A program made the position numbers and the translations under genes. A DNA stretch of 64,000 bases from Rhabditophanes sp. KR3021 (Eukaryota > Nematoda > Chromadorea > Rhabditida > Alloionematidae), in NCBI GenBank assembly GCA_963281155.1, contig CAUJLY010000002.1, positions 2,604,001-2,668,000 on the forward strand, written 5' to 3'. Shown one piece after another: positions 1 to 10,700 of the stretch. How positions within the stretch are numbered: position 1 is the first letter of the stretch; every line of letters starts with the position of its first letter. The notes beneath the pieces were generated by a model that made no database searches, was not told the origin of the DNA, and saw only the letters and a program-made list of their open reading frames with translations.

Positions 1-512
1 GTCGTCATTAAATGAAGTATCATAATATGCATACCTTCACGTGGAAATTTGCAATTTTCCGAATATGCAAATTAACTTAAAAGTTATTTTTAGTACTTTG
101 CTGGCATTAAATAAATTCAGTAACAAAAGATTTGTACTTACTTAAAGATAAAAAATAATTATACTTGTAAAATTGAATATAGTTTCATAAGTGTGCTAGA
201 TTTATTTAGTCTCAAACAATGACTTGATGAAACAACGTGTACTTTTAAAAGTCAAAACGTATTAAAATGCTATGAATTCAATGTGATTAGTAATTTGAAA
301 TTATTCTATGAACAATAATGCATTATGGACAATTTTTAAACTTAATGATTGGCCATAGTATTTATTACAAGATTTTTAAATATATAAGCAAATTATGCCT
401 TTCTTGATAGAATATAAAATGACAACCATGATTTACAAGTATAAATCACTTGTACAATAATCCAATTTAAACTACTAAATTTAAAATTACTTATTCTTAT
501 TTGGATTTACAG
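1..512. other. AT-rich non-coding sequence
   Basis: No convincing open frame, RNA gene or repeat is visible. It may be intron or upstream sequence of the plus-strand gene whose last exons follow at 513-705, because that gene must have earlier exons and they could lie here or beyond the left edge. Confidence 0.4.
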
Positions 513-705
513 CTTGTGGTTCTCTTAATAATTTTTTGTCGTAAAATTAATTACAATCGCTTTAAATTAGCATTTTTATAGGGAATTCTTTTTAATCGAA
601 TGTAATGATTCTGCAACTTTTCTTAAACAAAAGTTCAGGAATGTAAATATACAGAATGACACAGATTCTGAGTATGCATTAAGTGATTGGAGTGAACACG
701 AGTAG
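513..705 (+). CDS. 3' exons of an unknown gene (partial)
   Basis: Two exons can be joined: 513-540 (28 nt, after a TTTACAG acceptor) and 582-705, separated by a 41-bp GT-AG intron of the size seen elsewhere in the window. The joined frame stays open for about 50 codons and stops at TAG (703-705). The C-terminus is acidic and Ser/Asp-rich, ending in DWSEHE. No family is recognised and no start is found, so the gene is 5' incomplete. The very small 513-540 exon is the weakest part. Convergent with the minus-strand exons at 943-1132. Confidence 0.35.
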
Positions 706-942
706 ACACGATTATATGTATTTGTAAACATATTTATAAAATTGTATATTTTCCTATTTTTGCAACAGAATTTAGTTACCAAAAATAAACTTTTTTAACA
801 TGCTCTTTTTATTTGTAATTTTAAGGAAATATCAATAAATTAAACTTTCAATCATCTTCTTCACTGTACTCTTCATCAAAAAGTATTAATTCGTTAGTTG
901 AATCTTGATAACTCCAAGAATTAGCAAAATTATTCGAACTAA

Positions 943-1132
943 TCAGTAAAAAACTTTGAAGGTTGATGAGATGGCAGACAAGACAATGACTAAGAATAGA
1001 ATTGAACTAAAAAATATGTTAAGCAGTTTAAAGTTCAACCTACAAAGATAATCCCAAACCAAGATAACCTAGATCTTCTGAATTAATCTTTTCAATAGAA
1101 TAAGCGTCAAAATCCGAGTTTTCAATACATTT
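943..1132 (-). CDS. 3' exons of a membrane protein, possibly tetraspanin-like (partial)
   Basis: Exons 1044-1132 and 943-1006 join through a 37-bp intron (gtaggt...ttttttag). The joined frame has a Cys (KCIEN), acidic residues, then a hydrophobic segment (YLGLGLSFSILFLVIVLSAI) and stops at 943-945. A Cys-bearing loop followed by a last membrane helix with spaced glycines resembles the end of a tetraspanin, but this is a weak analogy. Upstream, the same frame continues open through TAG at 1133-1135. That TAG is either a stop in a decayed gene or the AG of an acceptor (tttgtag) just before the exon. Confidence 0.3.
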
Positions 1133-1570
1133 CTACAAACCATATCCTAGATTATATAAAACATTGCCTGTATAAGTATCATCAAAAAATCTACATCTGA
1201 CAAAAGGCACTTGAAATAGTAAAAACACAAAATGCTTAACATTATTATTGTGGTGCAAATAATTTGATACAATGACGGTAAAATATGATCAAAATTTGGA
1301 TGTAATATTTGTAAAAATTCAATTAGGTTAAATTAATGCAAATTTTGCCAATAAGAAGTTGTCGAATATTAAATATTCGGAGAAGATTTTGAATTCCCTA
1401 TTTTAACATGTTGAAAGATTATATTGTTATTAAATGGTTTTCTTTTTTCAAAGTTAAATTATTTAATTAGCATGTAATTTATTTGTTTTAAAGAGACATT
1501 TTAGATGAAATAAACATTTAATGCAAACAAATATATGATATTTAGTTTAAAGAGCCAGCTTTAAATTGAC

Positions 1571-2008
1571 TTATATTCCGAACAATCCTCCGTGACCTCA
1601 TCCTAAAATACTACCAAGACCACCACCTCCTAGAACACCGCCGGCAACTCCATCAACAACTCCACCTATAAACAATAATTTATAATTATAAAGTTTGAAG
1701 TCAAAATGTATACAATACCTATAGTATCAACGACTCCATTAGCAAGGCCCTGGAAATTAATTAATATAAAGTAGATATTTTAATTAGAATTTAAAATCAA
1801 TCAAGCAGTCGATTCGGTAAAATAAACATTTTTAAAACAAAATATTACTCACCGTTGCTACATTAGCAACAGCCTGAACTTGAAAAACTCTCCCTACAGG
1901 AGCTCCATTTGCATCGATTTAAACGAATTTTCTATTGACAATTACAGGGGTTCCAAGGGCTTGCATAACCATAAGAGAAGCAAAGAGGAATGAATAGATA
2001 AACTTCAT
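1571..2008 (-). pseudogene. Small Gly-rich secreted peptide gene with in-frame stop
   Basis: ATG at 2008 begins a 19-residue signal peptide (MKFIYSFLFASLMVMQALG). Three exons joined by two clean GT-AG introns would give a peptide of about 60-70 residues with a Gly/Val-rich tail (GGVLGGGGLGSILG). TAA at 1919-1921 interrupts the first exon after residue 29, yet the frame continues perfectly through both introns. A TGA at 1598-1600 is followed by eight more open codons (GHGGLFGI) before TAA at 1571. A TATA box lies just upstream at 2060-2067. Small Gly-rich secreted peptides occur among nematode defence and cuticle peptides; no orthologue is recognised. It is probably a recent nonsense pseudogene, or else encodes only a 29-residue product. 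Confidence 0.55.
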
Positions 2009-2059
2009 GCTTTTAAATGTCAAAACAAATTGAATATGATACCTATACAATTGTCTCCT

Positions 2060-2067
2060 CTTTTATA
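2060..2067 (-). promoter_or_regulatory. TATA box of the small secreted peptide gene
   Basis: TATAAAAG on the minus strand, about 50-60 bases before the ATG at 2008. It leaves room for a short 5' UTR of 20-30 bases and suggests the promoter is intact although the reading frame is not. Confidence 0.5.
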
Positions 2068-2244
2068 CCAAATGGCAATGTTTATCTTTTATTAATTTCA
2101 ATACTCTTTATAATTAAGACTTATTTGGCCAGACATAATATGTTTGAATTTAACATTAAAGTATTAAATTTAATGATATTAAGGTATTAAATATTATTTG
2201 GTACAAAACGGTTTATTAAACATATAAGATTATAAATTAAATTA

Positions 2245-3711
2245 TTATAATTTAGAATTAGAGTTTAATGCAAACATATTTTTTAGACTATTGTCATCTA
2301 CTTGATCGTTGTGGCCTCTGTCTACGTCCATAAAATATTTGTCGCATAAGGAGTAGACTTGGCTTTCAATTTGGTTGGTTGCAGATAATCCTATGCGATC
2401 AACGACACCCAGCCATTTGTCAACATATTTCATGGTTTCAGTATCTGAAAACATACCAGCGTGTCTGGTTGTGAGTAAGGATTTAAGCAAATCATTAGCT
2501 CTATTTGACGCTCTTCTTTCCTTTTCAGTCCCACTGTCATTGGTGATAATGATTTCGTCATGCATACGTCTGATTAATTTAACATCTCCCTTGTATGCAG
2601 CTAATTGCTTTGCTATAGGTAAATTCAAATGTGTACGGATGGCATGTGCAACGACCCCACTCAATTTTTGGGGCATTCTCATTTCAGCCAGAGGCAAAAC
2701 ATCGTCAAAAGTGGCATCTAATACAAGCTTCTTAATTTTTGGATAATTTGCAGCTAACCACGTTGCAGGGAAACCCCCAATAGACCAACCATAAATAATA
2801 ATATCTTCTTCATTAAATCCCTGAGCTAAAGCACTCTGAAAGACAGTATCAGCAGCAGCTAAGATTTTACTTGGAACGGCATACCCTTTACTTTCCACGA
2901 ATCCTGGTGGGTTCCATCCCATGACTGAGTACCCCAAAGGAATTACGGCATTGCAAAGTCCAACTTCGTAAAATCCGGCATTTCCTTCACAACAGATGAC
3001 TAAAGTCTTCCCATTAATATCACCACTATTTCTTTTGTCGACTAAGATGGAGTCAATTTGATCACCTTCAGGAGTAGCTAACACTAATCTTTCAGCCTTA
3101 TGGATGAGTAGCAATTTTTTTCTCATTTGAAGGATACTGGAGTCCATTAAATACTGTAATAAAGCTACCCCGCCTGGATACAATAGTCTTTTCCCGAAAC
3201 TGTGGACGGCAATAAAGGATAGAGTCTCTTGAATAAAGTTAAAATATCCCCAATCTTGAAGGCCGTCCATTCTGTCATCAAAGAACTTTCGTTTGGACAT
3301 GTCCTCGCCTGAATTGTCAAGAGAAATCGGGCATTCGTTTAACTGAAAGTCATATTTCTTGTAAATTTGTCTTGATGACTTTTGATTGGAGTTTATCAAC
3401 TCTGTTGCGAATACTCTATACTGTTCACTAGCAAGTCTTCCAAAAAATCGAATTGAAAAACCAACTCCGTAACACAAGAAAAAGACTTTGATTAATGTCT
3501 TGATAGTTGAAACAGTAATGAAGTTATGATTGACACCAACGAATAAAAGGACTGGCCAGGCTGCAATTGTAAAGTAATGAAAACCACGGAAACTATCCAA
3601 AATTTTGTCTCCAACAGTTTCACCTATATTCTTCACATAATAATAGTCTGGATTGAAAAGTATGCCATAAACTTTTGGACCAAAAATTAATGTCTTAATA
3701 TAGGAAAACAT
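2245..3711 (-). CDS. ABHD16A: ABHD16A-like phosphatidylserine lipase
   Basis: A 488-residue protein encoded without introns. ABHD16A (BAT5) is a membrane serine hydrolase that makes lyso-phosphatidylserine. Visible family marks: the N-terminal start with the YYYVKNIGETVGD stretch, hydrophobic membrane segments near residues 45-95, the GWNPPGF oxyanion region, the nucleophile elbow YGWSIGG, a downstream Asp in the LVLDATFDD strand, and a C-terminal His in an HNDQVD motif that also matches an HX4D acyltransferase motif. Length agrees with animal ABHD16A proteins. The ATG at 3711 follows a TTTTCAG acceptor at 3730-3731 with no obvious donor, suggesting trans-splicing. Lack of introns is unusual beside intron-bearing neighbours. 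Confidence 0.92.
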   Translation of the reverse strand: MFSYIKTLIFGPKVYGILFNPDYYYVKNIGETVGDKILDSFRGFHYFTIAAWPVLLFVGVNHNFITVSTIKTLIKVFFLCYGVGFSIRFFGRLASEQYRVFATELINSNQKSSRQIYKKYDFQLNECPISLDNSGEDMSKRKFFDDRMDGLQDWGYFNFIQETLSFIAVHSFGKRLLYPGGVALLQYLMDSSILQMRKKLLLIHKAERLVLATPEGDQIDSILVDKRNSGDINGKTLVICCEGNAGFYEVGLCNAVIPLGYSVMGWNPPGFVESKGYAVPSKILAAADTVFQSALAQGFNEEDIIIYGWSIGGFPATWLAANYPKIKKLVLDATFDDVLPLAEMRMPQKLSGVVAHAIRTHLNLPIAKQLAAYKGDVKLIRRMHDEIIITNDSGTEKERRASNRANDLLKSLLTTRHAGMFSDTETMKYVDKWLGVVDRIGLSATNQIESQVYSLCDKYFMDVDRGHNDQVDDNSLKNMFALNSNSKL

Positions 3712-4085
3712 GTTGAAAATTAATGTTTCCTGAAAATATCGATATAGGTATTATTACTTTCAAAATATCAATATCGAGAAACACGTAAACACTTGAATAC
3801 CTTTCCTTTAAATGCAAAATTTAATGCATCGTCAGGGAAACATAGACATTAGGAATCTAGCTACGAAATAATGTATTATATCAATAGTTTATTGCTCGTA
3901 GTGTTTTTGTATGGCGGCAGTGATCAACTAAAAACATGAAATCAGATAATTATTGGTAGTGACCAAATTTTAATAGTAGCAACGAACAAATTTAATTTAC
4001 TTCAAAATAGATCTTATTAGAACTCGTCAATAATGAATATTGCCTTGTTGAATTTAGGAATTGAGGGACTCGAATGTCGTTCCAA
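3712..4085. other. Intergenic, no gene seen
   Basis: Between the start of ABHD16A and the stop of PRKRIP1, both on the minus strand. Contains the putative trans-splice acceptor of ABHD16A (3730-3731) and presumably its promoter and the PRKRIP1 3' UTR. Nothing else is supported. Confidence 0.4.
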
Positions 4086-4664
4086 TTATTCGGGTTCTTC
4101 CACCTGCAAAATTTCTTCGTTGTTAGCATCTACACTTTCATTGTCAGATACTTCGTCATCTTCCTCGCCACTGTTTAAATCGTTGTTTTTCTTCCCTTTT
4201 CGTCTCAGCTCCTTAAGTTTTTCCTTCCTTTTACGATTCTTGGCAGCTTTTTTGGCTAATTTATCGTCTTCTTCCTTCTTGATAGCGTCTCTCCTTTCCT
4301 TATACTTAGCATCTAACTCTTCCTTTTCAGCCTGTTTGTCAATATAGGCTAGTCTATCATACTCCTTTCTTCTATTATTTCTGAATATATGAAACTCTGC
4401 ACTCCCAGCTGCAGCAGATGATCCAACTACATTACGCACAAATTCAGGGGGAGTTTTCGGCCTATCTTCATCAGGTATAGGTGGCAGCTCTACTAATTTA
4501 TCCTAAAAATCCAAAGCCATTGTAAATACAAGAGGTAAACAAAAACTTACAATATTCCTTTCTAAATGATTTAAACGAATCCTCATAGCATCTCTTGGGT
4601 TTTTGGCACATTTTTCCAACTCATCGACCGTTGGTCCTCTTCTTTTTCTTTGTGGTTTGTCCAT
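4086..4664 (-). CDS. PRKRIP1: PRKR-interacting protein 1 homologue
   Basis: Exons 4551-4664 and 4086-4502 with a 48-bp intron give about 176 residues. PRKRIP1 is a small, highly charged nuclear protein of the catalytic spliceosome that also binds double-stranded RNA and PKR. The N-terminus (MDKPQRKRRGPTVDELEKCA) carries a basic stretch, then comes the conserved block ending FVRNVVGSSAAAGSAEFH, a long Lys/Glu/Arg helix (about residues 85-140), and an acidic Ser/Glu/Asp tail. Length and order match the family. ATG 4664 is the first in frame. The gene is divergent from the secreted-protein gene at 4936, which may share its promoter region. Confidence 0.9.
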
Positions 4665-4935
4665 TTTAGGTAATTACAATAATAAACAAAAAGAAGTAAA
4701 GCAATTATAGCCAAACAAGTCTACCAAACTAACTTTATTCCAAAATCGGTTTAAACAGTTCGTTTGAAGATGACCATACTTGCAACTCCGCCCAACAAAG
4801 TGCTTATCAATTAATTTCGACCTAATGTTGATCTTAATTAGATGTCCAAATAACTCTCTATCAGTTGATATCAAAAATTGAAACATAAGCCCATCCAAAG
4901 CATGTTTTTCATTACATATTTCGTTTGCTACAACT

Positions 4936-5373
4936 ATGCTTGCTTGGAAAGCCTTGACTTTAATATTTATTTGGGTAAATTGCTTTGCCAGTTGTCTAAA
5001 TTCCGATGAAAATGCAGTTAAAGAAAAGAGAAAATATTTAAGAGCTTTGTTTAAGGCTCCTGAAACTGTTATTACAAAGCCACCAGTCATTGATAGTACA
5101 GAAGTTACTACAATTAATAGTGATGTAACTGAAGAATATATTGTTTTTATAAAAAATGCCTTCGTTATTACTAACTCAACGACAACTGAAGCTCCTTACT
5201 ATTTGGATGATGCAAAATTAGATGGGAAAAGTTGGGAAGAAATTGATTTGTCAAATGAATTGAATAAACTCCGAGAAGCTCATAAATCCAGGAAATCCAA
5301 TAAACTTCATAAATCAAGTGCTTCGTCCAGTTCATCTTCCAGTTCTTCTTCATCGAGTGAATCAAGCGACTAA
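4936..5373 (+). CDS. Secreted protein with poly-Ser tail, unknown family
   Basis: A single-exon frame of 145 residues. It starts with a signal peptide (MLAWKALTLIFIWVNCFASC), then a basic dibasic-rich stretch (KEKRKYLR) that could be a processing site, a Thr/Val-rich middle with potential N-glycosylation (TNSTTT), a charged helix, and a run of about 15 serines ending ESSD. The poly-Ser tract comes from tcc/agt/tct repeats and is low complexity. I do not recognise a family. The gene is divergently placed relative to PRKRIP1. AATAAA-like signals follow the stop. Confidence 0.65.
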   Translation: MLAWKALTLIFIWVNCFASCLNSDENAVKEKRKYLRALFKAPETVITKPPVIDSTEVTTINSDVTEEYIVFIKNAFVITNSTTTEAPYYLDDAKLDGKSWEEIDLSNELNKLREAHKSRKSNKLHKSSASSSSSSSSSSSSESSD

Positions 5374-5809
5374 TTATTTATTTAAACCTAATAAATTGAA
5401 TTTTGCAACCAACAAATTTTATTCTTTATATTTATTTATTGAACAATAAAAATATGATACCCAACAGCTGATAATAATAAATAATTGCATGGCAACTTAC
5501 ACTAAAGATCACTTTTCATTTAAGATAATAATGATGCTTTTAAAGATGTAATTATTTTTTTTACAACCCTTCTCCCTATGATTAAGAACATTGCAATATA
5601 CATATTATTCCTACTCAAAGAGGTTCAATTGATCCTGCCACAAAGTTAATACTCATTTTTGAGGGGAGAGGTAAGCCACATCAAAATATATAAACTTATT
5701 TATCTCCACATATTAGTACAGAGATAGTGAGAGAAATTATTTTTAAAAGTGCCTAATTTTTATTTATCATTCGTTCTCTACTATTAGATACTAATCTAAC
5801 TATTTGAAT
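5374..5809. other. Intergenic, no gene seen
   Basis: 3' flank of the secreted-protein gene, with several AATAAA-type polyadenylation signals in the first 100 bases, and the 5' flank of the gene at 5810. No other coding signal. Confidence 0.4.
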
Positions 5810-6575
5810 ATGTCTGCTTATCTTGGATGGAGTGAAGACAAACCAGATAAGGCTTATGTTCGTATGCAAAGAAAGTATGATACGGATTCCGCTGTTGGCG
5901 GACCAGTAACAAATGGTTACGAAGATTACATTAAGTCCGTTTTCAAGAGTGACAAAAATAATGATAGATCTCTTATGTCTGAGGAGCAAAAGAATCCCCA
6001 GGGAGTAACTGCTTCTTCCAAAGGCATTAGCGCCTCTGCAATGTTGAAGATGCAAGATCACTATGGGAAAGATTGTCTTGATGACGGTAGTAAGTATAAA
6101 TACGTATAACCATCTTAATATGCTTTTAGACGATTTAAATCTGGATCTCGATGAAGATGTTGAAAGCTTAGACAAAATCCTTGCTGATATGGGAGTGTCT
6201 ACTGGGAAACAGTATAAATTCCAAAAATATCCAGTGTATAAACCAAAATCGTCTAGTGAGTACTTCTCCACTCTCAATCAACGCAAATACACGCCCGTCA
6301 ACAATTCTACGGCCAATTGTGATGCCTACACCACTTTCAAGACCGTTGAACCCAAGCAATGGAAAGAAACTGATAGACAAATGATTGTTGACTACAAACA
6401 ATTTCAACACTCTCCCTTGTCGCCTTACATGTACAAAAACTACGATTATCTTAAAAATCAAGATAGCAGGATCGTATGCTCCAATTTTGTTCAAGTCACG
6501 ACTAGGCCTAGAGACAGATTCTTAGAAAAGATAGATAAGACCTTAGCTGAGGTAAGAGCAATGCCAAGATATTGA
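5810..6575 (+). CDS. Conserved-looking protein of unknown function
   Basis: Exons 5810-6089 and 6130-6575 with a 40-bp intron (donor A|gtaagt) give 241 residues. The protein is hydrophilic, with no signal peptide or membrane segment. It has a tryptophan/aspartate N-terminus (MSAYLGWSEDKPDKAY), a middle acidic patch (LDLDEDVESLDK), and a Tyr/Lys-rich C-terminal half (KFQKYPVYKPK, SPYMYKNYDYL). The composition suggests a cytosolic or cytoskeletal protein, but I recognise no domain. ATG 5810 is chosen because in-frame codons before it lack an ATG. Confidence 0.7.
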
Positions 6576-7594
6576 ATTTCAAAACAACTCATCACCTATT
6601 GGAGTTTGGCTTGGAAGTTTTACCAAACTCGTGTTTTATGATTGTTTAGGTTTAGATATTGTTGCGATTGCCTCTCACATTAAGTTAAAGCTAATAAAGA
6701 ATAAAAAGGTATTTTTCGTTTTGTTCGGCAAAGTTCATACACGTGTGTAACAGTAAATAAACTGGAAAATTAACAAGTTCCAGCATCATAAAACAGGTCT
6801 GTGTCATATTATTAATTGATTCGAGAAAAGTAGAAGTGATAACAAATAATATCGCACATTTATTGCATTCCAGTTGATAAGTTGATGAGAGTTGGGTTAG
6901 TTACGTTGGGCTGTATGTAAAGTGAGACGATTGCGACCTTTGCTCTATAAAAATACGTTTAATTAAGGAGATGTTAAAGTTGATTTAAAGTTGTTTAACC
7001 GGATATTCAAGAAAATGTTGTTTAGTGCATTACATCAAAATGTTTGTGCGTGTTTAGGTAATAAGCGAATGGCTTGAACTTGTTCATAAAAATACTCAAA
7101 TTAAGCTTAAAAAATGTACTATCCGTAAAATTGGTATAATAATTTAATTGTGCACAAAATATGATAGTTAAATCTGAACACTACAAATACTTAACATTTA
7201 ATTAGTTATTTTGTCACAACAAACACTTAAACAATCTCTTATCACCTTTAGGCATCAAACAGAGTATCGCATAAAATGTAATCTTTTGACATCTGAAAAC
7301 AATTTCATCATTATAACTTGTTGAATTGTTTGTTTCCAAAGAAGAAGAGTGCTTAGACTTCCCGTTTTCTTTTACCAAAATATGCGTCTACATTTTTTAA
7401 AAAACTAAAATTAAATACCTGGTAAATTATATTAATAAAACAAGCCCCACCAGGTCATACTTTTTTAATTAAAAAAGGAAAGTTCACAGAAGCAACTTTT
7501 TGAAGGTGTTTTGTGTCAACAGTCAATGCAACAAAAAAGGTGGAGTAATAATTTAGAACAAGCTTAACCAAAAGCATCATAAAATATTCTGCCA
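6576..7594. other. Intergenic, AT-rich; short perfect palindrome
   Basis: No coding signal is convincing. An 18-bp perfect palindrome (c-t6-aatt-a6-g) lies at 7460-7477, about 240 bases before the BPI-like start codon. The stretch is likely the promoter region of that gene. Confidence 0.35.
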
Positions 7595-7602
7595 TATAAA
7601 AG
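7595..7602 (+). promoter_or_regulatory. TATA box of the BPI-like gene
   Basis: TATAAAAG about 100 bases before the ATG at 7704, inside otherwise AT-rich DNA. Position fits a 70-80 base 5' UTR. Confidence 0.35.
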
Positions 7603-7703
7603 ATATCAAAATAATGGTGGGAGCAATAGAGTCATTCTTTACGAGTTTTCTTCTATTAAAAATATTCACATACCTTTACTAATAAAATAATATATTCAAA
7701 GTC

Positions 7704-10700
7704 ATGAAGTTTTCTGTGAAAACTTTTGTGGTAGGTTTATTGACACACATTGTACAAATTTAATTTCATTTTTAGATAGTTAGTTTGATAGGTGCAATTC
7801 TTTGTGATCTTCAAATTCCTGACCAATTAAAAGATGACAAACCCACAGGATCGCCAGGTGTTAAAATCAGAATTTCACGTAACGGAGTGTCCTATATTTC
7901 AGAGGTATGCAAAATAATATAATTAATCACCACAAGTCACTTAAACTCGAACATCTTTTTAACCAAGATGTCAGCAACGGCACAGGCATTGACATCACTA
8001 AGGAGGTCAGGCATACTACACTTTCCATGGTCGCAGTTGGCTATCTGTCTCTTGAATCTTCCAACTAAGATAAACTCTACGTTTTCAGCTAATTCTTTGG
8101 TAGGAACTGGCAACTTGAGATGGAGAGTATCAGCTGGGTAGTTTCTGATCTTGTCATTTTGGATTCTTTTCTGTCGAATAAATCACCATTATTTAGTGCA
8201 AGCTTGAATCCAACAAAGTGCTTGTAAATCCTGTCATCTTTTTCAGACTCACCGACATAAAAGACACTTTCCTCAGAGGCTTCTTCGATGTTGATGACAT
8301 TATCGCCGTTTGTTGGATCTAAAAATATAGATGAGCCAAATTATCATTAGAAGCAGTTCTCCATCCAGACCAAATTAAGTTCAGACAATTATAGGCATTG
8401 AGGTCGGTGTTGTGCTTTAGCTGAGCAATACATAATTCTTTACAAGCACGTAGTTGAATGTGAAAAGCTAATTCAGATTTGCCAGGCAATACCAACTTGC
8501 AATGTATGCAGTGGATTTCTTCTGAACATTCCTTTCTTCAGAATGGCACTCCAATGATACTGCAGTATCAAATTTGAGTTGGCACGTTTTACACTCGAAC
8601 CTAGGTTTATTATATTCAAAACATTGGGTCTGGTCATTTTGCAATCAAGTTTCTGAGCATTAGTAACATCCCTCAAATGTTGGCCTACTCTTTTCACTTG
8701 TCTCGTCTTCGAGTTGTTGACAAAGACGGAAGAAACGGCTCCCATTGATAAATTTAGCAAATTTTCAGATGAAATAATGTAGACTCTTTTGAGAGCATAA
8801 GCAGCTTTGGGTGAGTACCACAACTTTCCTTTCAATCCGAAGAATCTGGCTTCGACCATTTCCCTTCAGCTAGACACTGATCCCATAACTTGATGATTTC
8901 TTCTTCCTTTACTGTTAACAGACCAGCACCACGAAGTTTATAAGTTAAATACATTGAAAACAACGACACGTTTAAACATAGCTAATATTCAGAATTTAAA
9001 AAATGTTCTTTCAAAAAGAAACCTTTGACATATAGTTTCTTCAAAAATGTAATACAATATTATTAAGGTAATGGCATCCACATTAATGGGTGAAATTGTA
9101 ACAGCCGTGGTCGATTTACCTCCTGAGAGAGTTGAATTTCCAGGTGGTTCAGTTCAAATCACAGGCCTGCAATTGCAAATGAAAAATACTAAACACAACA
9201 CTAAATCAGCTTTAGCTTCTCCGAATCTCGTCAACATTGATGTTGATCAAATCCAACTTGGAGTCAAGGGCAAAATAACGGGAACAATGAATGATAATCA
9301 CTTTGACGGAGAACTCTCTATGACTACAATGAATCTCAAGGTAGCGCTAAGTTTAGCCATCCGAAACAATGGAAATGGCATTCCTAATATGCATTTAGCT
9401 GCCTGTAAGATATCTCAGCCAGTTCCTTCTCTCTTTGACATAGTTGCGGCTAAACTTACAGCCGGAAACAAACAGGTATTAGAAAAAAGCTTGACTGCTG
9501 GATCCAATCAAATATTCGAGGCTTTAATTTGTTCAAGAATTGAATTTGTCCTTGAGAATAGAATCAATGATCGTTTCAGTTTAATTCCAAATAAACTAGC
9601 CATGAATACGCTTGCTGAGCAGGCTATTATCGATGAAGTCATTTCAAAAATGGCCTTAAGAAGAAGACAAGTTAGAAGTAACACTCAAATTCGTTTAACA
9701 AGAGCCGTTGGGGCAAGATTCAACTTGACCAGAGCTAGTAATTTACTCTTAGACTACGGAGTTGTTGGAAATCCATCCGTCGTAGGTAATTTCCTTGAAA
9801 TTAATTCAGTCAGTGAGATATCATTAAATGGTCGTGGTGGAACGCCATTCGGCGCCCAACCTCTTATTCTCCCAAGTGACCTCAAGGAAGATGCTATGAT
9901 GCAGCTTATCGTTTCCGACTTTGTTCCAAATAGTTTATTATACCATGGCCATAATACTGGTATTTTCAACACTAGAATCGACTCAAAAACCCCCCACTTT
10001 GCTTCAATGATGAAGTCATCGTGTAGTATCAGTGATGGTGTCTTCTTTTGTCTAGGAACTTTGTTCAGAAATTTAAGTGTTACTTTCCCTGGTCGCGAAC
10101 TAATCATGATATTCAAAACATTGAAGGCTCCGGTAATGAAGTTCCATCCACTTAGCAAAGGCGGTATTCAATTCCACATTGTGGGTGAGTTTATTGAAAA
10201 TGACAAAAATAGGTTAACACTTTAGAATTACTTTATTAAAAATGACAAAAATAGTCTAAGGCTTTAGAATATACGCTTTGTTTTTGCAAAGGGAAAAATC
10301 ATTTAAAATTAACTTGGCAATATCATCATTTATCTTTAAATACGTGTGAGTCATAGAATTAAAAGAAGGGTTTCCTGAGTACGAGTTTGCGAGTTGACGA
10401 TGGTGATTAATAAGAATGCATTCAGTATTCTCAGCGATCTTTTTGAAGGGGTAACATTTCTTCAGGATGATACGTACCTTGCCAGTTTCAATGCTCCCAT
10501 GAAAGAAATTTTATTTATCACCCAAAGTGTACCGTCATTACAATTAAATTTATAATCATATCTGTTATCCATATCGAAGCACTCTCTAATATAGAAAATA
10601 GCTTTAATTGCAAAAGAAAAATGACATCCTGGATCCAATTTTAAGGTATTCATGGCTAAGTACACCCAGCTTTCTTTATCATTTTTAACAGTTTTCATTA

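Noticed and set aside
576..782. Minus-strand open frame of 68 codons
   Set aside because: It overlaps the more coherent plus-strand terminal exon at 582-705 and has low-information, AT-driven composition.
1919..1921. A changed genetic code in which TAA/TAG encode Gln
   Set aside because: Conserved genes in the window (RPLP1, prohibitin, eIF2-alpha, NADK2 and others) end normally at TAA, TAG or TGA and use CAA/CAG for Gln.
4033..4347. Plus-strand frame opposite PRKRIP1
   Set aside because: It is the Ser/Leu-rich shadow of the Lys/Glu-rich PRKRIP1 coding strand.
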